Source: Peronospora farinosa
Taxonomy: Eukaryota > Oomycota > Peronosporomycetes > Peronosporales > Peronosporaceae
DNA length: 64,000 nt
Assembly (NCBI GenBank): GCA_947646735.1
Contig: CANTFK010000017.1
Location: forward strand, 434,001-498,000
Direction: 5' to 3'
Part shown: positions 1-10,461 of the stretch, one piece after another
Position numbering within the stretch: position 1 is the stretch's first letter
How the letters are laid out: the number at the start of each line of letters is the position of its first letter
The notes under the pieces: generated by a model
What the model was told of the DNA's origin: nothing
What the model saw: the letters and a program-made list of their open reading frames with translations, nothing else
Databases searched by the model: none
Translations under genes and position numbers: made by a program

Positions 1-461
1 TTATGGATTCACATGGGAAGGGATGACGCTAGTTGAAGCTAGGCATCGCGACGTCTCAGAAGGACGTCATTCGCAAACTTAAATCTAGATTTAAGTTCGT
101 TCGACAGGATACGCTTCTAAAGAGTCGCGTATCCGATCTATATACATATATAGCCAATCAGTAGTTAAGTTTATATTTAATTATAATTCATTAAATATAG
201 CTCAGTCTAGAATTTGCTAAATCGAAAGCACCGCGCACGAGAAGCTGAAAAAGCTTCTACGTGACGTCGGTGCCTTCTTGTTTAGAAGTTCGTTGCACTC
301 TCGCTTAAGCGAGAGGTAACTGGTGGTACGACTGCTTAAGCAGTCGACCAACCGCATAACCACCCTCGCACGCGAAGGTAAGACGGTCTAACCGCTCCCT
401 CGCTTGTGCTAAGGGTGTGTGCTAGTAGCACGAGGCAACTTCGTAGAAGTGCCCGTCTACA
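1..461 (-). repeat. Ty1/copia-type LTR, antisense, cut by the window edge
   Basis: Read on the minus strand it starts TGTAGACGGGC at 461 and matches 999-1459 almost base for base; the one mismatch I found is in the GGTTATG(C/T)GG stretch. Its far end lies before position 1, so its true length is unknown. It contains the same series of short palindromes as the sense copy. The internal region of the element it belongs to would lie to the left, outside the window. Confidence 0.75.
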
Positions 462-998
462 CCATTTGGAATGGCAGAATTCAGCTTGCTTGAATGCTTA
501 AAGTTGTAGGTAAAGTATCTAGCCTCTTTTGATATGTAGGGAATGTCGATGCTTGACAGTATTCGATTCATGCCAGTAGATAATACCATGTGCTATCCAA
601 TTAAAGTGTATAAACAACAATATCTAATATCATCATCGCAAACGGCACAACCGGTTTATCCCTTATACATACGAAGGTCAAAATGCCCGAGCCCTGTCGC
701 AATGAAGCACAAGCAGTGCCAGAGCACCAGCACCAAGTAGCACCAGCACCAGCAGTATAACCATTAGCTGTTGAAGCTCGCATATGACTTAAGCAAGCAG
801 TAACCACAGCAAGGTGCGAGTAATTACTATAGCAAGCGGTTATAGGCGTGCAGGACGCAGCGGTTTCGATCCTATGTAAAGGCGAAGCGACCTAATGGCA
901 GGGCGACTCTTGAGTAACCATGGGTAAGGATTGATGGTAACGGACTTAAGGGAGTAATAGGATGGTAAACTCACATACATTTAGTTTCTCATTTCTTT
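462..998. other. Spacer between two head-to-head copia LTRs
   Basis: This stretch holds no convincing gene. It contains a short run of imperfect AGCACCAGC-type repeats near 720-755. Neither end shows a clear polypurine tract, so it is more likely flanking DNA between two 5' LTRs than internal element sequence. Confidence 0.4.
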
Positions 999-1615
999 TG
1001 TAGACGGGCACTTCTACGAAGTTGCCTCGTGCTACTAGCACACACCCTTAGCACAAGCGAGGGAGCGGTTAGACCGTCTTACCTTCGCGTGCGAGGGTGG
1101 TTATGTGGTTGGTCGACTGCTTAAGCAGTCGTACCACCAGTTACCTCTCGCTTAAGCGAGAGTGCAACGAACTTCTAAACAAGAAGGCACCGACGTCACG
1201 TAGAAGCTTTTTCAGCTTCTCGTGCGCGGTGCTTTCGATTTAGCAAATTCTAGACTGAGCTATATTTAATGAATTATAATTAAATATAAACTTAACTACT
1301 GATTGGCTATATATGTATATAGATCGGATACGCGACTCTTTAGAAGCGTATCCTGTCGAACGAACTTAAATCTAGATTTAAGTTTGCGAATGACGTCCTT
1401 CTGAGACGTCGCGATGCCTAGCTTCAACTAGCGTCATCCCTTCCCATGTGAATCCATAAATGGATATCACATTCACGAGGGTGGATCACGTTTGTGTATC
1501 GCCCCAGGTCAAAAGTAATCATGGATACTTTTAGACCAAACATTAAGTATATTTCTACGTTTGCGTGTAACTAGATGTCATGTCACATCCTCTACTTAAC
1601 AAGCTCTAATTTGCA
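999..1615 (+). repeat. Ty1/copia-type 5' LTR
   Basis: It starts TGTAGACGGG and ends at or very near TTGCA (1615; an end at 1618 is also possible), just before a primer binding site at 1619. A decayed copia gag follows, which makes this a 5' LTR. It contains many short palindromes, for example at 1114-1131, 1146-1161 and 1364-1383 (20 nt perfect). Confidence 0.65.
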
Positions 1616-1618
1616 CCA

Positions 1619-1630
1619 GGTTATGAGCCC
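1619..1630 (+). promoter_or_regulatory. Primer binding site matching the anticodon arm of initiator tRNA-Met
   Basis: GGTTATGAGCCC is the exact complement of GGGCTCATAACC, the anticodon stem-loop of an initiator tRNA-Met (CAU anticodon inside). Drosophila copia is known to prime from a half molecule of this tRNA by pairing with the same arm. The site lies 3 nt after the inferred LTR end, where such a site is expected. Confidence 0.6.
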
Positions 1631-1739
1631 AATAGGCCCCGAGATCTCCTCGCGACGACATTTACCAGACAACGTCACTTCGGAAATGAAGCCAGAGGGC
1701 TAGGTGAGGCGTCGGATGCATACGAGTAGTTCGAGGAGG

Positions 1740-3583
1740 CGAGCTCGATATCTGGCGCGTCAGACGCTTACGCAAGGAGCGTACGGAATTTTGATGCAAG
1801 CTTGGAGCGGATAGATATAATTGAGGGACTCTTAAAAAAAATGGCACAAAGTTTGCGACGCAGCAGATGCATATGCAAGTACGCTTGCAGCATATTGCGA
1901 AAGCACAACACGCACCGGCGCAACAGCCAAATATGTTTGCCACGTCCTCCGAGCATGGCTCCGGTACTTTTGGAGACTCCATGAAGGCGCGTGGTAATAG
2001 CATGCAAATGGGGTCGCTTGATGAATTAATGGAGAGAAAGACAACAGCGGCAGGAGCGCCGCGTGCAGTTCCAAACTCATTTCAATCGCCGCCATCTTAC
2101 CCTGTACAATTGCCAATCTTTTAGCAGCAGGCACGACCATTCTACTCACCGCAGGACTTTGGCCTGAAGATGCCGAAGATGAAGGATATGGACTGGCCAG
2201 GTTTCCCAAAATTTTCAGGCAATAAAATTTACGCAGGAGCTGATACAGACTTTTTAGCGTGGGGAAAAAATGTGCAGCGTATCGTGGCGGCGCAGGTGAT
2301 GAGCGGTGGCGACTGGTCTGACGACTTCAAGTTTTTAGCATTCACGAATAAGCTAGAGGGACCAGCTTTTTTGACAAGGTGGTACCGAAGTGGACCGCGG
2401 AATCCAACACGGTTAAGCATGTCATGGACAGAATGCTGCGTTTTACTCAACGAAGTTGCCGGTTTCTAAGGCAATGGACCTTATGTGTGAACCGAAGGCA
2501 AGCAGCAAAACATGGAAGGAACATATTCAGTGGTTGGTGCACGTGGCGTAACGTGGCGTAACGTACAGGTTGTCCGGACAAGTTAGTGCTTCAGTGTTTG
2601 TGCGAATCAGCACCTTACCAGGTAAAGACGGCGATGTTGACGCGCCTTGACTCAAACAGAGTCGACCACATTTATCAAGCATGGGAATTGGTGGCTTTTG
2701 CGGTCGAGTATAAACTTAGCTCAACCAGACACAGTAGTGGGCGTGGTGTCAGTATTCGGTACGGACGCAGTGAACTTTTTGGTTGAGACGGACAGATCCG
2801 CAGTTTTGTTGGTCGAATCGAGGATGGTAGTGTTGACGCAGGCAATGATCGCACGTGCTGGTCGTGCGGAGGTATCGGGCACCTTAAACGAAAGTGCACT
2901 GCAGACAAGGTAAAAGATGACGCAAAGGTAACGCTGGCCATTGGCAGTGGTGTGTCTAGGAAACTAGTAATGAAGGTGTCTGGATTCTGGACAGCGGTTC
3001 GAGTGTACACTTGATACGCGACGTCAGCCTACTGCGAAACGCTGTCGACTGCTCCAACAAATGGCAGACAGCCAACGGAAGCACGTTACGTGCAACGCAA
3101 CGAGGGACATGAACGTAGAGCTATTCTGCTGCGCGGCGGGAATTAGGCGGCAGGTGAGCGGAGCCAATAATCGGGCCTCGAATGGAAAGGCTGAGCGCAT
3201 GCAAAGAAAATTTTTTGAACATGGGTCGGTGCATGTTGACGAACAAGTGCCTGTATCTGGCGAGTACCATCACGTTTGGTAGCCTGTGCACCGTTTACTG
3301 AAATTCAGACAAAGAGTCGTGGCATCCGCGTTGCATCCGCGTTCTCTTTGTCTGAAGGTTTTTAAAAGTTTACATTTCAAAGGACCGGGCTGTGATAACG
3401 ACCCAACACATCAAGAACGTGAAGACGCTTGGTAGCACCCAGAACGTACAGCTTCAAGCCCAGAATTTAAAAGAGGACCCCGATCTTCGAAATTAATCGA
3501 TGAGTTTGACGCATCGATAATTCCAAACGACTCTACTCTTGGCAGTGGGGTGGAGTGGATTCTCAAACGACGTAAGAAACCGT
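1740..3583 (+). pseudogene. Decayed Ty1/copia gag-pol (gag, zinc knuckle, protease, integrase remnants)
   Basis: Gag-like sequence runs through 1867-2469 with a TAG at 2122-2124, then changes frame twice; a frame holding AMDLMCEPK and TWKEHIQWLVHVA is typical of oomycete copia Gag. A CX2CX4HX4C zinc knuckle (CWSCGGIGHLKRKC) is at 2856-2897. A copia protease signature, WILDSGSSVHLI, starts at 2981. An integrase motif, NGKAERMQR, is near 3181. The segment at about 3390-3580 resembles the integrase-RT linker (TQHIKNVKTL). Reverse transcriptase and RNase H are missing because the sequence stops at the LTR of E1 (3584). The series of stops and frameshifts makes this non-functional; it is probably old, in contrast to its almost unmutated LTR pair. 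Confidence 0.7.
3304..3356. repeat. 13-bp stem hairpin with a duplicated 11-mer in its loop
   Basis: TTCAGACAAAGAG (3304-3316) pairs with CTCTTTGTCTGAA (3344-3356). The loop contains GCATCCGCGTT twice in tandem. It lies inside the decayed copia pol. Confidence 0.6.
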
Positions 3584-3888
3584 TGTAATGGGGCAACCTA
3601 TTACATTAAAAGTTGTAGGGGTAATATATAATTACATAAGTAGGCGTAGGGCAGTATACGATTAGCGGATACTGCGCGTCATTTTATTATTGAGGTGCCA
3701 GAACCACTAAACCAATAATAAATTGACTTTCATATTGAGTGGTTCCCCATGAGCTAGGGAACATATTCGCACTTACTGCGAATTAAAACAAAACAAAAAT
3801 AAAACAGAGTTATATTTACGAGTTAATTAAGAGCGCATCCTCAACGCCCTTTTAGTGTAAGATGGTAACAGGTCTGTAGCCCGTTACA
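3584..3888 (+). repeat. E1 5' LTR
   Basis: It runs from TGTAATGGGGCAACC to GTAGCCCGTTACA, 305 bp. It aligns with the 3' LTR at both ends but carries about 180 bp (roughly 3680-3860) that the 3' copy lacks. Short palindromes such as GTAATATATAATTAC are present. Confidence 0.8.
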
Positions 3889-3929
3889 CCTGGGAGCACT
3901 TCGTTGTCCTTCCAATGACACGATTCGAG

Positions 3930-4950
3930 ATGAACATGGACGAGTCTTCGGTTGGTTCAGCGTTCTCACTGGAGCATTCTGACTTCCCACATCTCACCTC
4001 GGCGGAGTGACAGGCACTACACCGCGTTGCGGCGGTTTTTGGTGGAACTATTGTGACGCCACTGCTGAGCTCAGCGGCGTCCGATGATCAGCGTGCCCCC
4101 AAAACGATTTTATGGTGCGCGAGCTCGCCGAAGCGAATCGGCGAGTATTAACTCCCTTGCGCACTTCGCACCATGACACTATCAAGATGGAGACGTCAAC
4201 GTACTCCGATGATGGTCCGGATCGTCTCCCCCTTAATCGATGGTTTCGCGAGGTGGATATTGCAATAGAGTCAAGATTAATTGACGCTCCGACGGCCAAG
4301 GTCAATTTCCTGCTGTCTCGGCTTGTTGGCAAAGCCAAGGAATGGGCTGTCGGAATTCACGTCGTAGATGAGTCCGCGTTCCCAACGCTGGACTTTATCC
4401 AGCGTGACTTACGACTGGCTTTCGAGCCTCCTCAAGATGAATCTCGCTTGCGTGCAGATTTATTCTCCTCCGATAGGGCAAGCTGTCGATGCGTGGCCTC
4501 GTGCAGAAGACACGTCATCTTGCTTTGTGCATTACCACGCAGCCAATTGACATGGCTTCAAAGTCCATGTCTATTTTTGGCATGCAAGAAGGCATGAAGC
4601 GTTACTGCCTCACACGTACTGAGATAAAGTCCCTCGAGGAGGCATTTGCCCTCGCGCTTCGTGAAGATTACACTGTCGCGTCGTCGTACCTGCACGCAGC
4701 GTCACAACATCTGCGGGCTTCTGGCCCATATCTAATAGAAATTGATGCAATCGAGTCCTCTCGTGGTCACGGCAAATCATTAAGCCGCGACATTCGAAAT
4801 CCTAACACGATGAAGCGTTTTCGCTGTGGCAAGACAGGCCATCGTGTGGCTGTCTGTCGAGCACCTGCGCCGGTGACTATGAACACAGATGTCTCACGAG
4901 GAGACGCTGTGTCGTCGGTGGTCCCTCCAAAAAACGAGCGGTTCCAGTAG
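3930..4950 (+). pseudogene. E1 gag pseudogene
   Basis: The probable start is ATG 3930 (MNMDESSVGSAF), followed by an in-frame stop and a shift. The main Gag body, with the retrotransposon-gag pattern W-x-R-x-VDIAIE and KAKEWAVG, is in frame 2 from about 4112 to 4480. It continues in frame 1 ([19 protein letters not shown]) to 4950. A zinc-knuckle remnant, RCGKTGHRVAVC, lacks its first Cys (about 4822-4860). At least three disablements are visible. The product would have been the structural protein of the intracellular particle. Confidence 0.75.
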
Positions 4951-4979
4951 GCGCGGGACGCCCTACTGGCAGAAATGGA

Positions 4980-7900
4980 GCCCCGAGTATTCAGGTGGAA
5001 GCTCGGGCTCCTAGCCCCAAAGTGATTCATACCCACTTCAATGCCACCACCATGCGCGATGATTCGAGACTGATTATTATCAGTCTCATCGTCGCTGGAG
5101 TGAAGCGACCACTCCGAGCGTTGTTGGATTCTGGCGCTTCCAACAACTTCTTTCGTGCATCCTGTTTGTCTCTTCTCCCGTCGACTGTCACGGTTCGAGA
5201 AGGTCCAGGTGACATCGTTGTCAAACTTGCCGACGAACAACCAAAACGTGTCCCGCGTAAAACAGTGGTTTTACCGTACACTTTCGACGGTTTCCAGAGC
5301 AACGACGAATTTTGGTGTACGAGATGAACTATGCATTTGATTGCATACTTGGGATACCGTGGCTGTCACACTATCAGCCGAAGACAGATTGGCTATCTCG
5401 GTCCGTCAAACGACGAAGCGGTTTTGACGTCAATGAAGTGTTTACTCATTTGTTGGTCGCGTCATCCGATTGGCCTCACGTCAGGGTCGTGAACGAACTC
5501 GCCATGACTAGTAGTCAACACAGAGAGAGCACTGACCCTCTGTGCGCAGAGTGTTCCGTTACACTGATGGAGCCACAGAACGAAGCGGTCGAACAGCATT
5601 TCCCGCATACAAAGACATCGGTCGAACAGGGGTTCCCAATTCTCAACGAGGCGGTCGAGCAGGGGCTTTCGCAAACAAGTGAGGCGGTCGAAGACGAGCT
5701 CCCGCCTTTGATTGACGAGAATGGCCGGACTATGGATCCGCATGAGGCCGACGTGGTGGAGACAGAGCTCCCACGTCTAGAGGGGGGTACATCATCCTCT
5801 TGTGATAGCGACGTGCCAGTCTCGAGCAGGGGATCGAGACGCAAGAGAAAACGCAAGAAAGGAGCCCGTCGATCACCGAGACGACGAAATGCACGTCAAG
5901 ATGCTGATGCAGATGATTATTTAGTGACGGAATCTGTATCGCACTTGATTTTGTGGAGGGATCCCCCAATCGTGGCCGCTACATTGAGGTAGCGAGCCCA
6001 CCATACACTGCTGCAGAGATCACATCTCTGTTAGACCTTTCATGGAAAGACTTCCTTCATGACCTCAAGGGCGGCGACATCGAGCAAGTGTGCATCGTTT
6101 CAGCCACCGAAGCAGCCAGTGAAGAAGTTCTGGAGGCTCGCCCGAAAAGTGCCGAGCCTAAATCAGCTCGCGAAGAATGCTTCGCAGCACAGTCTTGGGA
6201 TGCTCTTCGTGCTTCGGGCAACCCTGTATACGATATCGCCCGTGAATACGCCGATATTTTCCCGGAAAAAATTCCAGCTGAGCTTCCGGCGGATCGTAGT
6301 GTGCAGCACGAGATAGATCTAGTGCCAGGATCGAAATACTGCGTGACACGGCAGTGGCCGTTACCGCGCGACCAAGTAACCGCTATTAATAAATTTTTTG
6401 AGGGTCGCCGCAAGCCTGGTCATGTCCGCGAGAGTATCTCGCCACATTCGAGCCCTACTTTCTGTGTGCAGAAAGCCACCGGCGGTTGGCGCATTTGTGT
6501 ACGCCTTCAACAAGCTGAATGACGCCACGATCCCGGCTCAAACGCCTATCCCTCGAAAAGACATGGTATTAAATACCATGTCCGGGAGCGAGATCTACAG
6601 CGCCATAGATCTGACAGACGGTTTCTATCAGATCCTCATGAGGGAAAGTGACATTCCGTTCACTGCGGTCAGCACCCCAAGCGGGATGCTTTGGGAGTGG
6701 CTAGTCATGCCACAAGGTGGCAAGAACGCTCCAGCTACATTCAATCGGATGGTGACAAAAGTACTTCGCCCACTTCGCGACTTTACACCGAGCTACTTTG
6801 ACGACATTTTCGTTCACAGCCGCGCTGAGCTTTTGCTCAGCGCTACGAAGGTACACCTTCGACACTTGAAGCAGGTGTTTCAAGTTATGCGCGAGAATAA
6901 ATTGTATGCGAATTTGAAGAAAGGTGTCTTCTGCGTTCCCGAGATTCCAGTACTCGGTTGCTACGTCAGCAAGGAAGGTGTCCGCGCTGATCCTAAGAAG
7001 ATCTCATCAATCTGTTCCTGGCCAACGCCCAGGAACCAAACTGAATTACGTCAATGGCTCGATCTGGCGAATCACTTGCATAAGTATACGCAGAATAATG
7101 CTGAGCTAATTCAGCCATTATCGACTTTGCTCAAGAAAGATGCAGTATGGTTATGGACGGCAGAACATCAATTTTCCTTCGACTCCGTAAAGAAGAGCTT
7201 GTCCAAGGCACCGGTGCTGATGTTACCTGATGACTCTAAGCCATTCCACGTCGTGTTTGACGCGAGCAATTTCGCTATAGGATGTGCCCTCATGCAATTT
7301 GATGACGAGGGTCGAGAGCGCGTCGTGGGTTTTCAATCACGACAGATGAAACCTGCCGAGAAAAATTATCCGGTACACGACAAGGAACGTTTGGATATGC
7401 GTTACGCGCTAATCAAGTTTAGAGTATATTTGCTCGGTGAGAAGATGTTTTCTATCTACACATATCACGCATCATTGCGTACCGCCGTCAAGAGTCCTCA
7501 CTTGTTCCAGCGTATGGCACGGTGATTGTCATTTTTTGCCGAGTATAATTTTGTGGTGCATTACAAGCCTGGCACAAATAATATTCTCGCTGACGCGCTT
7601 TCTCGTCGTCCTGATTACGATCCTCGATGCGATATAGGTCATCAAACGGAGAATGTTGATGACGACGAAGATATCTGTGCGTGTTGTATTGACCTGGGGC
7701 TCAATGCGATGATTTCGTCACCCGTGATGTCGATCCGAACTCAGATCGCTGAATCCTACGCGAATGATTCCTTCTATGCAGTAATCATCAACTATCTCAG
7801 GGACCCGAGCGAAAAATTACTCGCGAAGTTGACGAAACCAACACGCGACAACATCAAGCGTTACGCGCTTGACGGTCCGTTGCTGACGTACACGATGGAC

Positions 7901-9737
7901 GTCTTTGACTCCCCGCGTGTCGTCATCCCTGCTGATGACGACCTTCGAGCCCGATTGGTTCATGAATTTCACGACAGCCCAGCTGGCGGACACCTGGGTC
8001 GCGAGAAGACGTTTGCGGATATTTTTCGCGTCCGCGAATGTATAAGTACATCCGGAAATGGGTGCTTTCCTGTGAAACCTGTCAGCGTGTGAAGCCCGCG
8101 CCATCCTCACAAGCCCCATTGCGTCCGCTTCCGATTGCTACGGAATCCTGGCGCTCGTTCAGCATGGATTTTATCTTTGAACTTCCACCGGATAAACAGA
8201 AACGCACGGGCGTATTGGTTCTAGTGGATCGATTCAGCAAAATGGTGCATTTTTCTCCGCCAACATTACGGCGGAGACGACAGCGATCTTCATTGATCTT
8301 ATCTTTAGGCATCACGGCTTGCCAGAATTTATTGTTTCGGACCGTGACCCGCGTTTCACTTCGGCTTTCTGGGCCAAATTATTTCAGCTATTAGGCACGA
8401 GGTTGCTTATGTCTACGACGGCCCATCCAGAGACGGATGGGCAAACGGAGCGCGTGAACAGAGTGCTCGAAGATGTCTTGCGCAGTTATGCAACATCGTT
8501 CTCGTCATGTAGTTTGTTTCTTCCACTTGCAGAGTTTGCAAGCAACAATGCAGTCCATGCGTCAACCGGGTTAAAGCCCGTTTTCGTAAATAACGCGAGG
8601 CATCCTCGCGTTCCGGCGCTGCTTGCTCTATCAGCTTCAGAGCACCCTGTCTCCAAGCTTGGGGGGTATCTACGGATGAAATTGCGCCGAAACTATTGAT
8701 GAGTGATTACGATGAGAATGAGGTTGCTGCAGATTCACCTACTACTGGTAATTCTGTGGCCAACGGCATATCGACTCCTGACGCGATGCTTTCCATCACG
8801 TCTTCGGTTGCTAATTTTGCGCCAAAAGAGAATACGTCGCCTGTCAGTTCGGTTGCAGTAGCCAAATTTATGCTATTACGACAAGGAATCACGTGTTTTG
8901 TGCGTGATGCATTACAAGAAGCAGTCGACAAGCAAAAGGAGAATGCAGACAGAAGAGGACGAAAGAATATGTTGAAATTTTCGAAAGGTGACAGAGTATT
9001 GTTATCAACAAGTGGATTACCAAACACCTCAGTGACGAATTTGGGCGCTAATAAGTTAGCGCCGAGATATATTGGCCCATTTCGGGTTGTTAAGGTGCAT
9101 ATTGACGCTTACACCATAGATATACCTACATCTACGCGTTTGCACCCGACATTCTACGTCGGGCGCCTCAAGGCTTACCTACCAGTGGATCTCCCTACTA
9201 ATCTTCCCCGCTCTTCTGTGCCGGCTCAAAATCCGACATCCCTTGACGGCGCTGAAGACGACTGGGTCCAAGTCCTGCCCGAACGCGTGCAGACTCGATT
9301 TGCTGGGGTCCTCCGAACGCAGTCGTCTCAAGTTGACGTAGGCGCTCGAACAGCATCCGCTGCTCTCGTCGAGATCGCTCAGCAGCCTCAGTCGCATCGA
9401 TCGCACGATCTTGAGCTCTCTCAGCCATCTCGCGAGCATCAAGTAGGGCATTCTTCGACTCCTTGGCTTCAGCGCGAAGTAGGCGCATCTTTTCATACGA
9501 CTATACAGGCGCCCGATTGCGAGAATCGACGCTCATCGATAGAGGTCTTCCGTCGTGATGCTCCTCCTCCTCCCTTAGTTAATGCATCGAGCGCGCGACG
9601 CTGGATCGTTAATTAAATTTTTGATCACGAGAGTCACAAGCCCCAGGCACCAAGTAATAACTCGGAGCCCACGAAGAACCACGTCGAGAAACATTACAGG
9701 GTTTGCTGGTTGGGATATTCGCCGGCGGACGATTAAT
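4980..9737 (+). pseudogene. E1 pol pseudogene (PR-RT-RH-INT-chromodomain)
   Basis: The protease has LLDSGASNNFF (about 5121-5150), then shifts frame to DCILGIPWL (about 5340). A linker follows with AVEQ-type repeats (5575-5710) and a basic block (RKRKRKK). RT carries YFDD at about 6794-6805, RNase H has VVFDASNFAIG (about 7255), and a TGA at 7523-7525 interrupts the RNase H end. Integrase has the H2C2 zinc-binding region (HEFHD...CETCQ, with a shift near 8030), then DDE core blocks SMDFIFELP, VSDRDPRF and HPETDGQTERVNR. The GPY/F module is near 9060-9180. The chromodomain (9598-9737) ends HYRVCWLGYSPADD and is cut by TAA 9614-9616. I count at least six frameshifts or stops. Confidence 0.85.
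9198..9488 (-). other. Antisense coiled-coil reading frame inside E1
   Basis: A 96-codon open frame antisense to the spacer between the GPY/F module and the chromodomain. Its translation is rich in A, E, R and L in heptad-like spacing (AEAKESKNALLDAREMAERA onward), as in a coiled coil. In family A the long antisense ORF ends at the equivalent place, also with a charged helical tail. It may be the broken 3' end of a related antisense gene. A TAG lies five codons upstream of its ATG, so it would be a fragment. It could also be a chance shadow of the sense linker. Confidence 0.35.
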
Positions 9738-9986
9738 GAAAGCCATTGAGTATGCTGACTCAGGATGTACCAGACATGGTCGAGGATTATGAGACGCATA
9801 TAGAGACGTCGATTAAGAGTGATGCTGTAGATTCCAGCCCCAATCTCGCAAGCCTTGATGCACGCAAGCAACAGAGCTACGACGACGAGTCCCCGAGCGA
9901 TTTCGGGATTTATTATGAGGCTCGAGCCCTTGGTTGGCATTTGCGACAATGTTAAGTGCCATAGCGAATCGAATTTGGCACACTTG

Positions 9987-10043
9987 GGGATCGAACTAGC
10001 GACATCACGATCAAGAAACCAGTGGTAAACCACTGCTAAACCA
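9987..10043 (-). other. Pol III promoter-like boxes (possible tRNA-derived SINE head)
   Basis: On the minus strand TGGTTTAGCAG (10043-10033) fits the box A consensus TRGYNNARNNG exactly. AGTTCGATCCC (9997-9987) fits box B closely (GTTCGA core). The start-to-start distance of 46 nt is right for a tRNA-type promoter. The AGTGG-TTTA-CCACT hairpin between them resembles a D arm, but no full cloverleaf can be folded, so it is not a tRNA gene. It lies between the E1 chromodomain and the 3' LTR. Confidence 0.3.
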
Positions 10044-10326
10044 CTGCTAAACGGAATGATAGCGAATGAAGAGCTTCATTCTGACTTCAGGCATTTCTGG
10101 ATGATTAGCACCGATAAAACTGTACAGCGTCCACGGGATCAATTGTGCTTCCGTGACTCTCGGCGTCTGCTCCCTGCAGATTTTACGGTTGTGGTCGTCA
10201 TATATATCGTTGCGCGCGCGGCCAGGGTCATTCTGCTCAGTTGTGTGTCACTGAGCAGGTTCGGGGTTGTGTCGCTGCATTTTCGATGAATAGTTTCATT
10301 TTATGTTATGTGCTAACGTTGTAGTA

Positions 10327-10338
10327 AGCAAGGGGTGA
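10327..10338 (+). promoter_or_regulatory. E1 polypurine tract
   Basis: AGCAAGGGGTGA, almost all purine, lies directly before the TG of the 3' LTR, where the plus-strand primer of reverse transcription is expected. Confidence 0.55.
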
Positions 10339-10461
10339 TGTAATGGGGCAATCTATTACATAAGTAGTTATAGGGATAATACATAATTACATAAGTAGTC
10401 ATAGGGCAGTATCCGATTAGCGGATTAGTGTAAGACGGTAACGGACACTTATCCCGTTACA
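10339..10461 (+). repeat. E1 3' LTR (short form)
   Basis: TGTAATGGGG...CCCGTTACA, 123 bp. It matches the first 90 and last 35 or so bp of the 5' LTR and lacks the middle; the join is GCGGAT/TAGTGTAAG. It contains the palindrome ATCCGATTAGCGGAT. Confidence 0.75.

Larger units (their letters stand above)
3584..10461 (+). mobile_element. Gypsy E1: decayed chromodomain Ty3/gypsy element
   Basis: The order is LTR, gag, protease, RT, RNase H, integrase, GPY/F module, chromodomain, polypurine tract, LTR, which is the Ty3/gypsy (Metaviridae) order. The two LTRs both run from TGTAATGGGG to CCGTTACA but differ in length (305 and 123 bp). No target-site duplication is visible: the left flank ends ACCGT in copia sequence, the right flank starts CGTTC in antisense E2. 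The element was therefore probably joined to one of its present neighbours by recombination or deletion after insertion. Every reading frame is broken. Confidence 0.85.

Noticed and set aside
9960..10052. tRNA gene on the minus strand
   Set aside because: Box A and box B are present, but no acceptor stem or anticodon arm pairs; kept only as a possible SINE head.
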